NCBI RefSeq assembly: GCF_040183065.1
Contig: NC_091122.1
Span: forward strand, 77,980,955 to 78,044,954
DNA from: Periplaneta americana
Lineage: Eukaryota > Arthropoda > Insecta > Blattodea > Blattidae
Direction: 5' to 3'
DNA length: 64,000 nucleotides
Made by a program: the position numbers and the translations under genes. Shown here piece after piece: positions 56,100 through 64,000 of this stretch (the first letter of the stretch is position 1; every line of letters starts with the position of its first letter). The notes beneath the pieces were generated by a model, which was not told the DNA's origin, did no database searches, and saw only the letters and a program-made list of their open reading frames with translations.

Positions 56100-57546
56100 C
56101 GCTGTATTTCATATATTATTTATTACACTACTGTTTGTGAAAAGACAACACCCAGGAAGAATGGCCCAAACGACTCCAATCTCGGGAGATGTGTAGAACA
56201 GTGTACCATCAATAATTGATTACATTTCCATAGAAATGGCGTACACATAGGCCAAACAGTGACGTCTCTTGTTTCACCAGCAAGGTCAATGTTATGACTT
56301 GCTCAGTCAGTGCAGAGCTTCCAAAGGAAGTGGAAACATGAATCTAGTGTAGGTATGCCTCGTCGACGAGGAAGGCCGCAATATCAGCACGTGAATGAGT
56401 TCGGGGGGAATGGTTGTTCTCCAGTAAGCAGGTTTGTCATACCGAGATATTTCGGCTCGTACAGGGCATGCTGCTAAGACAGTGATGAGTGTATGGAACC
56501 AGTGGATAGAAGAGGGTCGTACACAGAGACGAGCGGGTACTAGACCACGTAATGTGACCACAGCACGTGGTGACCGCCATCTTATCCTCTTGGCCTTGAC
56601 GGACCGTACAGCTTCATCCGCAATGTTGAATCGACGTTGGAGTACTGCATCGTGTGTTGATCTATCTGCCGTCGTTCGTCGCCGTCTTTTGAGGGATGGA
56701 CTAGTAGCTCGCATGCCGTTCCGTCGGCTTCCATTGTCCAGAAACCACCAACGCCTCAGACTAAAATGGGCACGTGAACACCGTGACTGGCGTGCTGAGT
56801 AGCAAAATGTAATGTTTTCATACAAGTCATGCTAGTCCTACTTGTCCTACAATGATGGTTGAATACATGTTAGACCCTACCGTGGTGAACACAATCTGAG
56901 AGCCTGCATTGTTGAGCAGCATGGCGGAGAAACGCTAGTGTGATAGTTTGAGGCGCCATTGGATACAATATGCGATCTCGCCTTCTACGTATTCAGGGCA
57001 ATCTGAACAGCAATCGCTACATTAGGGAGGTTTTAGAGCCCGAAGTACTGCCCCTCCTTCAGGTAACTCCACATGCCATATTTCAGCAGGACAATGACAG
57101 GCAACATGTGGCGAGGATTGTGCAAGCCTTCTTTGAAGAACGACGGGTATCCTCTTCCCTGGCCTGCACGTTCGCCAGACATGTCGCTCATTGAACATGT
57201 CTGGGAAATAGTTGGTTGGCAATTTGTTCGTCATGGTCCTCCAGCACCGACCCTTGACTCTTTGTGGATTCGCATACAAACTGCTTGAAGGGAGATTCCC
57301 CAGGAACATATCCAGTCTCTCTTTGATTCCATGCCACGACGCTTAGAAGCTCTGATTGCAGCGCATGGAAGCTTCACAACATACTGAAATCTCACGGTCA
57401 CAGATCAGGTACAATTCTGTAATTCTAATCATTTGTATATTGTTATGAACCTAATCTGAGGTATCAATTTCATTTCAGTCACATGTATCTTTCTTGGTGT
57501 TGCAATTTCCACAAACATTTGTGTACATTAGATTTCTAATTCAGTG
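56100..57546 (+). mobile_element. Tc1-like element, complete in length, inactive
   Basis: The 1447-bp element is bordered by TA at 56098-56099 and 57547-57548. The left end (cgctgtatttcatat then gtttgtgaaaagacaacacc) and the reversed right end (cactgaattagaaat then gtttgtggaaattgcaacacc) are inverted repeats over about 65 bp with mismatches. The transposase gene fills the centre. It sits inside the outer TIR element 55874-58520 and is younger than it. Confidence 0.88.
56355..57387 (+). pseudogene. Tc1 transposase, broken
   Basis: The start MPRRRGRPQYQHVNEF (ATG at 56355) is followed by helix-turn-helix regions: SYRDISARTGHAAKTVMSVW and RTASSAMLNRRWSTASC. The first catalytic Asp region (family SDESRF) reads SYKS here, so the Asp is lost. 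Further on are RSRLLRIQGNLNSNRYIREV, HAIFQQDNDRQHVAR (second Asp), RSPDMSLIEHVWEIVG (third catalytic region) and the C-terminus RRLEALIAAHGSF. Frameshifts or stops occur near 56420, 56800 and 57150 and after 57288. The antisense ORFs at 56307-56825 and 57022-57309 are shadows. Confidence 0.9.
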
Positions 57547-59590
57547 TAGCTTCTCGACTTCTCGAAATATTTCTTCATAGGATCCAACAGATGTCACTTC
57601 AAAGGATGTTTTTCTTTGAAAAATATTCAGTTACCAAGGAGACCACAACTCTTGTCTAAAGCAAAATTCCATTTGTTGCTAGTAGCCATAACAACGTGTT
57701 TTCCATGCTTGGTTTTTGTTTTGTTATACAAGAAATATTTGCAAGTTTCTAACAGTTTTATTGTTAGTGTTATAATAGTGTCTACAGTCTATAGTGATTT
57801 GTTTTCATAAGTTCACATGTTTTTTTTTTCAGTCGTCATCTTTATTTACTAGTGCAGTTAGGTGTGCACTGCATGGTAGTGTATATAAGAGTAAGTTCTG
57901 CTTATAATAAGCAAGGCCTATATATCTCAAAATGCCTGGAAAATCAAAAAGATTGAGTTGTTATTTATTATTATCATCCCAAAATTTGAAGTCAATTTTC
58001 TCCACTTTCAGTTTTTGTACATTTTGCATTGCTAAAAATGCTACTCTTCCTACAAATTTTGTACTACATGCATGAGTTTTTTTTGTAGCGGTTTCAGAAT
58101 GTGTTCTTAACAAAACTTACTATCAGGATTATACCCAACATTCATATTTTATTTAATATTAATTTTTCTTTATCCTTGAGTTGATTTTTTTCCGTTTTTA
58201 GACTTTAGTGCATAAAATATTTTATTTTTATTTTTAGTAGAATAAAAGGAAAAATTGTATAGTAAGTTTTATTTCCGAGGGTCCGACAAGTAAGTAGACA
58301 AAATTTCAGGCCAAAATATTGGAATTTGTGGGAGGAGTAGCAATTTTTGAAAAGCTAAATTTACACAATTTAAAATTACAAAATTATTAATAATTCATAG
58401 ATTTCTGCATCAAATGAGATTAAACTTTGCACACAGACTATTTGTATACAGTATGACAACTGTACAAAATTTCAGAGATCTACATAGAATAGTTTAGAAA
58501 TTTTAAATTTCACATCAGTGTACACTTAAACACGACCGGTCGAAGTGGGTTCCTCCAAGTCGGTGGCCGGGGGGTGCAATGGTGGCTCTCGTGCTTTTTC
58601 TTTCGGCCACTTTTCGTCTTATCACCAACCACCCCTTTTCGTTCTCTCATCTTTTCCATCACTCTATTTCTCTCCGACGGCTACCATTGCATGCGGAACG
58701 CCCACCACATCATCACAGCCATTTTCACCTCTCCATCCCTGCTGTTGGTTTTGCCACGTCCGCCACCATGACGGGATTGATTTGTTAAGGATGCCTTGCT
58801 AGGTTACATTCCTCTTCCTCTTCTAGATTATATATACATTATTGGGTTAAGTATCTTAGGCTTATAACTCCCGTCTCACCAGCGGGGATCTTTCCTATCT
58901 CCGTGGTCCTGTCCCACGGTTTCGAGCGCGACTTCCAACTCGTGCGGCCCGACAGGGCGCCCAGCAACGAAGCAATAGTGGATTCTTCATACTGCCCCTA
59001 TATGCAAGTTTAGGTGCCGAGCCCGGACCAGACGTCAAGTACACTCACGTAGAGCCCGGGGCGATTTAGGCGTCCCGGTGACCGACTCTGCTCGCCGGGG
59101 CGAATATATCGCTCCGACGTTTTACCGCTGAGTTATGGGTGTCGCAGTGTAATCAACCACAAGTCCCCTGAAGCTGCGTGCGGTCTCGGATTGTTCCGGC
59201 TATGGGAGGGGGGTTGGAGTTAGCCGAGTGGTCCGGCGGTTGTGTTCAGCGTAGAGTGGGGAGCCACGGGCGGTTATTCCCGTGGTAGGGGCATATAACT
59301 GCGACACGCCTCTGGTGTAAGACTTGCCATTAGGTGTGTAATGAGCAGTTTGAAGGGTAACTTGCGTGAGGTGGGTTGCTTGGGATCGGGCTGTGGGGAG
59401 GTCCCCACGGCCGGCACAGACCGAGAAGAATTTTAGGTGTCTTTTTCTTCCGCCCCCCCCCCGATGGCAGGCTGACGCCAACAGTTCCCTAGGGGGGCCA
59501 TTTCAAATTGTCCTAACTCTCCTCTTCCCCTCCATTAGAGAAAGAACACAAAAACAGGGGATAAGAAAAGACAATGCGACTGGTGGTCAT

Positions 59591-60829
59591 ATGCCGAACA
59601 ATGCAATGGATTTGGACCCTGAGAGAGTAACAGTTAAAGTGCCGCCTCCGAATTTCATCAGTATCACCTTGGATGGAACGAAAAAAACCATGAAAAGCAT
59701 TAGTCCCTTTTACGTGAGACGTGCGCTCGATGGACTCGTCGGGAAGGTCAGAAATGCAACTCGGCTCCGTAACGGTAGTCTCCTCGTTGAGACTGCATCT
59801 GCAAAACAGAGTGAGACGCTGTTGAAAGCAAAGTTGCGGGGGTCATATCCCATCAGAGTTGATCGTCACATCACGCTCAACACCACGCGAGGAGTTGTGC
59901 ATACAGATTCTCTAGATCGTCTGTGAGATGAAGAGATCCATCTAGAGCTGGCGGAATAGTCCGTGTCCAAGGCTTACCGTTTACTATGGAAGCGAGACGG
60001 ACGGACTGAACCCCTAAGCACAGTCTTTCTGACTTTTGAGACGTCTCTTTTGCCAGAACATATCTTTGTCGGCTACGAATGTGTCCCTGTGCGTGGTTAT
60101 ATGGCGAACCCAATGCGGTGCTTTAGGTGCCAACGGTTCGGACATACGCAAAAACGTTGAACAAACAATTTCATCTGTGCAAAGTGCGGCGGTGCTGACC
60201 ATGGGGATTCCCCATGTACCGGTGCCCTGCACTGTGTGAATTGTTCTGGAAACCACGCTTCTAATTCTAAAAACTGCCCAAAGTATATGCTGGAAAAGAC
60301 GATTCAAGAACTTCGAGTCCGGGAAAATATTAGCTTCTTTGAGGCGCGTAAGCGTATTTTAGATGAAGAAAAGAAGGCAACGGAAAAGTCCTATGCGTCT
60401 GTACTGCAGAAAGCAACAGAGGGAATCGATGCCACCACACAAACACCACCTCTTACAAACATACCTGGGAAGCGAATTGAGATCGCAACTTAGACATATG
60501 TGGACGCTGCTACTCAGACTGCTGAGTCGGACGACACTTGTGGACTTGACATAAGGCAATACGTCCCTAAGAAAATCGTTGTTATGACAGCAGAGAAGGA
60601 TTGTAGGCCTAGTAGAACACCTGAACGTCGCACTCCTAGTTCGGGTGGCAGGTCGAGATCACGTTCTCGATCACGCCCTCGATCAAGATCATGATCAGTA
60701 GTGCGACGAACTGCAAGTGAGTCGCCAGAGTCGAAGACAAAGCAGTCACAGGCAAAAGCATCTTCCCATTGAAAGGAAAAGAAGAGAAGATCCCCTGTTA
60801 AGTCACCAACATCATATAGCTCCTCTTGA
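59591..60829 (+). pseudogene. LINE ORF1 (Gag) with zinc knuckles and RS-rich tail
   Basis: It starts MPNNAMDLDPERVTVKVPPP. The Gag-like fold includes FYVRRALDGLVGKVRNATRL, NGSLLVETASAKQSETLLKA and DRHITLNTTRGVVHTDS. Three knuckles follow: CFRCQRFGHTQKR followed by a stop where the fourth ligand Cys belongs, CAKCGGADHGDSPC and CVNCSGNHASNSKNC. The C-terminus is rich in Ser-Arg (SRSRSRSRPRSRS). The frame is unshifted for 1.24 kb; in-frame stops at 59924, 59957, 60158, 60491, 60692 and 60770 break it. Its natural stop TGA at 60827-60829 overlaps the ORF2 ATG. Proteins of this kind bind element RNA. Confidence 0.85.
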
Positions 60830-62091
60830 TGACTGATATTGTACAGTGGAATGTGAACGGTTTACGCAGCAGATATACAGAACTACAAAAATTGATCTAT
60901 CATGAAAACCCTGCTATTTTATGTCTCCAGGAGACACACCTTCGGCCCGAAAACTCCCTGAGTTTCTCGGGATACTACGTTCACCAGCACGATCACCTTG
61001 CCGGTATTCGTGCCAACGGAGGTTGTGCCCTCCTATTCCGCCAAATTAACATTTCCTCTGATATCAACATAAACAGCCCACATCAATGCATAGCCGCTCA
61101 AATCACTCTACCTTCCATCCAGTTCTCAATAGTCTCCGTTTATATGCCCACAGACACACCTTTCACAGTGCATGAAATTGAAGACATTCTCTCCCAGCTA
61201 CCTACTCCATATCTGTTAGTGGGGGATTTCAATGCATCTCACCACTCATGGGGCTCAAATTCCGATGATGACAGAGGAAATAAAATAGCAGAGGTATGTA
61301 CCCGTCTAAACCTTGTTACCCTGAATTCAGGGGAAGCAACACATCTCTCCTTGGCTTACGGTACATACTCCATGAGAAATATTTCCATTTGTGGCCCACT
61401 TTTGTCCACGCATTTCGAATGGTCTGTGATTCACGACCTACATTGTAGTGACCACTATCCCATTGGAATGCGTATATCCGCTTTACGTCCTGCGGAATCT
61501 CGATCTCCAAACTGGGTTATTAGAAAGGCGGACTGGGTCGGGTTTTCGGAGTCCATATCATTCGATGATAACAGACATGAAAGTGTGGACTCCGTAGTAG
61601 ACCATTTCTCAAATGTGGTTATAAAGTCAGCGGAATTATCTATCCCCCGGTCGTCCTGCAGGCCAAAACGCTTCTCTGTTCCCTGGTGGACGGATGCCTG
61701 CAGAGATGCAATCCGTGACCGCAAACGTGCTTTACGCCAATTTGAGCGCCATCCGACCAAAGAATATGTTGTCCAGTTTAAACGTCTTCGAGCCAAAGCT
61801 CGTCGCATTGTATGCGATGCTAAGAAGACGTTCTGGACAAACTACGTCAGTTCATTGAAACACAATGTCCCATCTAACACCATATGGGACAAAGTCCGTC
61901 GAATAATGGAGAAACGTAGTTCTGTAATTGCGGGCCTTCTAAACAATGGAGTTACGACCACCAGTCCAATAGAAATTGCTGAAATATTTGCCACTACATT
62001 TTCACAAATAAGCAGCTCAAATAATTATGACCCGGAATTTCTGAAAATCAAAAATACTGCAGAAAAACGAAAACCTAAATTTTCAATCTGA
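60829..62091 (+). CDS. LINE ORF2, endonuclease and linker
   Basis: The start is ATG 60829 (MTDIVQWNVNGLRSRYTELQ); an upstream in-frame TTG is not needed. Endonuclease motifs are AILCLQETHLRP (Glu), GGCALLFRQIN, IVSVYMPTD, YLLVGDFNASHHSWGS (Asp/Asn), and HCSDHYPIGM (SDH). The segment expected to carry the pre-SDH 'ID' motif reads STHFEWSVIHDL. A basic linker follows (WWTDACRDAIRDRKRALRQF) to a frameshift near 62070, where the ORF stops and the RT continues in another frame. Endonuclease residues look intact. Confidence 0.88.
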   Translation: MTDIVQWNVNGLRSRYTELQKLIYHENPAILCLQETHLRPENSLSFSGYYVHQHDHLAGIRANGGCALLFRQINISSDININSPHQCIAAQITLPSIQFSIVSVYMPTDTPFTVHEIEDILSQLPTPYLLVGDFNASHHSWGSNSDDDRGNKIAEVCTRLNLVTLNSGEATHLSLAYGTYSMRNISICGPLLSTHFEWSVIHDLHCSDHYPIGMRISALRPAESRSPNWVIRKADWVGFSESISFDDNRHESVDSVVDHFSNVVIKSAELSIPRSSCRPKRFSVPWWTDACRDAIRDRKRALRQFERHPTKEYVVQFKRLRAKARRIVCDAKKTFWTNYVSSLKHNVPSNTIWDKVRRIMEKRSSVIAGLLNNGVTTTSPIEIAEIFATTFSQISSSNNYDPEFLKIKNTAEKRKPKFSI

Positions 62092-63577
62092 CAACACTGA
62101 AGACTACAATGCACCGTTCACATCTGATGAGCTTGAGGCGGCACTAGTCACATCCCCTGACACCTCCCCTGGCCCTGATAACATCCATAACCACATGCTT
62201 CGTCATCTTCCACCAGCTGGAAAATCCTTTCTTCTGTCTATATACAATACAATCTGAACTGAGGGCGAATTTCCATCTACTTGGCGTTCCGCCATTGTAA
62301 TTCCAGTCCAGAAACCGGGAAAAGACCCTTCTTTACCTGGCAATTACAGGCCAATCTGTCTCACCAGCTGTGTATGCAAGGTTATGGAAAAGATGATAAG
62401 CAAACGCCTGATGTGGGTATTCGAATCGGAAAACCGATTGTCTAATATCCAATGTGGTTTTCGTAAGCACAGATCCGCCGCAGACCATCTTGTTCGGCTG
62501 GAGACCGCCATTAGAGAGCTTTCCTCAAGAAGGAACATCTAGTGGCGGTGTTCTTTGACCTAGATAAGGCTTACGATACCACGTGGCGTTATGGAATTCT
62601 GCAAACCCTGCATGACTGGGGACTTCGTGGCAGTCTGCCAACGCTTATTGCGAAGTTCATGGCAGAGCGGTATGTCCGAGTTCGAGTAGGCACACACTTT
62701 CTAACCAACATCTCCAAGAAAACGGCGTTGCGCAGGGGTCTGTATTAAGCGTTCTTCTTTTCTGCATTGCGATCAGTGGCATTACCCTCTGTTTGGGGAC
62801 CGATTATCTTCTCTCTTATACGTTGATGACTTCAGTCTATATTAAAGTTCCCGATACCTCCCATCTATTGGTTGATAGTTGCAACTGGTCATCAACGTGC
62901 TATGGGAGTGGTCTTTTCGCAATGGCTTTAAATTCTCCACTCAAAGGACGCAGTGTGTCCACTTCTACAAAAGCAAATAAATAAGCAAGAATAAAACTCA
63001 TTAAATAAATTCTGAAACAAAAATTGGATCTAAATAAAAAAATAAAGACTAAATAAAATAAAAAAAAGTAAAACCCTATCGTGGACTCCATCCACATCCT
63101 GAACTGCGTCTTAATGAAGCGGAGCTGCAATATAGAGACACTGCGAGGTTTTTGGGCATTATCTTTGATTATAAATTAACGTGGGAGGCGCATATCCGTG
63201 ATTTGAGAACGCGTTGTGAAAAATCTTTAAACATTTTACGCCTTTTGTCAGGGGTTCGCTGGGGTGTAGACTGCATAATGCTTTTACGTCTTTATCGTGC
63301 CCTTATCCGTTCAAAGCAGGATTGTGGCTGTTTCATCTATGGCTCAGCAAATAAATCTAAGCTACATCTCTTAGACACTATCCATCATCATGGGATACGA
63401 CTCGCTACAGGTGCCTTCCGAACGAGTCGGATAGCGAGCCTGTATTGTGAAGCGGGTGAACCATCACTGTATCGGCGACGTAATGTCCTGTTGTGCGCAT
63501 ATGCGGTTAAGCTCCGCTCGCAGCCTGAGCACAATTCTTTCAACTCTTTCCATCATTCGTCTCTTTACTGCCGATAA
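62092..63577 (+). pseudogene. LINE ORF2, reverse transcriptase, frameshifted
   Basis: After the shift: FTSDELEAALVTSPDTSPGP, NYRPICLTSCVCKVMEKMIS, then after further shifts VAVFFDLDKAYDTTWRYGIL (first catalytic Asp), GVAQGSVLS and a YVDD-type active site near 62820 that is readable only in a shifted frame. After the A-rich insertion come TARFLGIIFDYKLTWEAHI and LLRLYRALIRSKQDCGCFIY. At least four frameshifts and a Trp-to-stop change (near 62258) are seen. RT cannot be made from this copy. Confidence 0.8.
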
Positions 63578-63799
63578 AGTGAAAATCCATGGAGTCCTCG
63601 TACAGCAGGCGTGCGATTCCGTGAACTGCTCTCTGAGCTCAACGTCCATCTACCATCTGTTCGCGCACTAGAATACACCACCACTCCACCGTGGATTATG
63701 CGAAGTCCCTTGTTTGATGTAAGCCTGAGCCAAAGTTTTAAGAATTTTACACCAGCTTTTGTTTATAGACTTCGTTTTAGGGAACTTTTATCATGTTTT

Positions 63800-64000
63800 C
63801 CAAATTATTCTTTAGTTTTTACAGACGGATCCCGAGTAAATGATTGTGTTGGTTGCTCCTTCGTTGCAAATGGACAGATATTTAAATATAAACTGAGCGA
63901 ATATACCAGTGTTTTTTCTGCAGAATTACATGCTTTTTGCAGAGTTTTATTGTTTTTAATTCGACAACCTCGGGGCAGATATCTAATCTGCTCCGACTCT
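63800..64000 (+). pseudogene. LINE RNase H domain, cut by window end
   Basis: The plus strand reads SLVFTDGSRVNDCVGCSFVA (first Asp), FKYKLSEYTSVFSAELHAF (Glu) and YLICSDS (third Asp) up to the last base. The last His/Asp would lie outside. An RNase H after RT places the element in the I/R1 group rather than Jockey or CR1. The stretch 63578-63799 is the diverged join between RT and RNase H. Confidence 0.8.

Larger units (their letters stand above)
55874..58520. mobile_element. TA-flanked TIR element that contains a Tc1 insertion
   Basis: CACTGATGTGAAATTT at 55874-55889 is the perfect inverse of 58505-58520; each is bordered by TA (55872-55873 and 58521-58522). Removing the Tc1 insertion leaves about 1.2 kb with no coding capacity, a non-autonomous Tc1/mariner-type element. 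Only the outer 16 bp are inverted repeats. It lies inside the last satellite unit, so it is younger than the array. Confidence 0.82.
58537..64000 (+). mobile_element. I-clade-like LINE, 5' region to RNase H, runs off window
   Basis: A plus-strand LINE with a GC-rich 5' region (58537-59590), ORF1 (59591-60829), ORF2 with endonuclease and RT (from 60829) and an RNase H domain cut by the window edge. Composition differs clearly from the AT-rich satellite to its left, so the 5' boundary is near 58537. An A-rich stretch of about 85 bp at 62985-63075 interrupts the RT C-terminus and looks like a small insertion. Target duplications cannot be checked, since the 3' end is outside. Confidence 0.82.

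Noticed and set aside
56307..56825. 172-codon minus-strand ORF
   Set aside because: Antisense of the Tc1 transposase; no independent domain.
60600..60694. Host SR-protein exon
   Set aside because: The RS stretch is in the same frame as the LINE zinc knuckles and directly upstream of ORF2, so it belongs to the LINE Gag.

Overview
The window is AT-rich eukaryotic DNA, crowded with decayed transposable elements, microsatellites and tRNA-derived SINEs. I found no convincing host protein-coding gene. The element mix is typical of a large arthropod genome: Jockey, CR1, RTE, R1/I-like and Penelope retroelements, plus Tc1/mariner, hAT, P/THAP and Helitron DNA elements. The SINE seen at about 1329-1490 and 37438-37686 (ending with 'gatacagcgtcgtaaaataa') is one I associate from memory with cockroaches and relatives (Blattodea). 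That attribution is recollection, not a search result.

Left part (1-16 kb). The window opens inside a Penelope-like element (minus strand), abutted by a SINE fragment. Next come a LINE 3' end with a (CATA)n tail, a tRNA-like SINE between 32-bp direct repeats, a degenerate Helitron helicase and a LINE RT scrap. A 4-kb RTE-clade element (minus) follows. A nearly complete 4.5-kb Jockey-clade element (minus, 11449-15944) lies in or beside the RTE 5' end and has a perfect 12-bp target-site duplication (TSD).

Middle (16-45 kb). There is a THAP/P-element transposase remnant (minus). A TIR-bounded region at 17905-20796 carries a 140-bp tandem array, with a fold-back MITE inserted in one unit. Further along are Tc1 and mariner remnants, two copies of one LINE 3' end, several tRNA-derived SINE heads, three MITE-like elements, a 790-bp hAT MITE with a perfect 8-bp TSD, long ATT microsatellites and a SINE with a 10-bp TSD. 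A 5'-truncated CR1-like element has a 773-codon ORF that carries an in-frame (TA)n expansion next to its YADD catalytic motif.

Right part (45-64 kb). A hAT element (45070-46930) contains a nested SINE; its 3' end and flank were tandemly duplicated at a 6-bp microhomology. A second RTE-like LINE (minus, 47.9-53.7 kb) is split by an opposite-strand LINE with an RNase H domain. A mariner scrap and a 133-bp satellite with 399-bp higher-order structure follow. A TA-flanked TIR element ends that array and itself contains a complete-length but dead Tc1 element. The window ends in a GC-richer I-clade-like LINE. Its ORF1 has zinc knuckles and an RS-rich tail, ORF1 and ORF2 meet at a TGATG overlap, and the element runs off the edge in RNase H.

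The elements do not form a pathway. What they record is an insertion history, with at least four nested insertions whose order can be read from the sequence. The nearest things to something undescribed are the 17.9-20.8 kb element with its duplicated 5'-exon-like modules and hairpin-bearing array, and the satellite/MITE/Tc1 nest at 54.5-58.5 kb.
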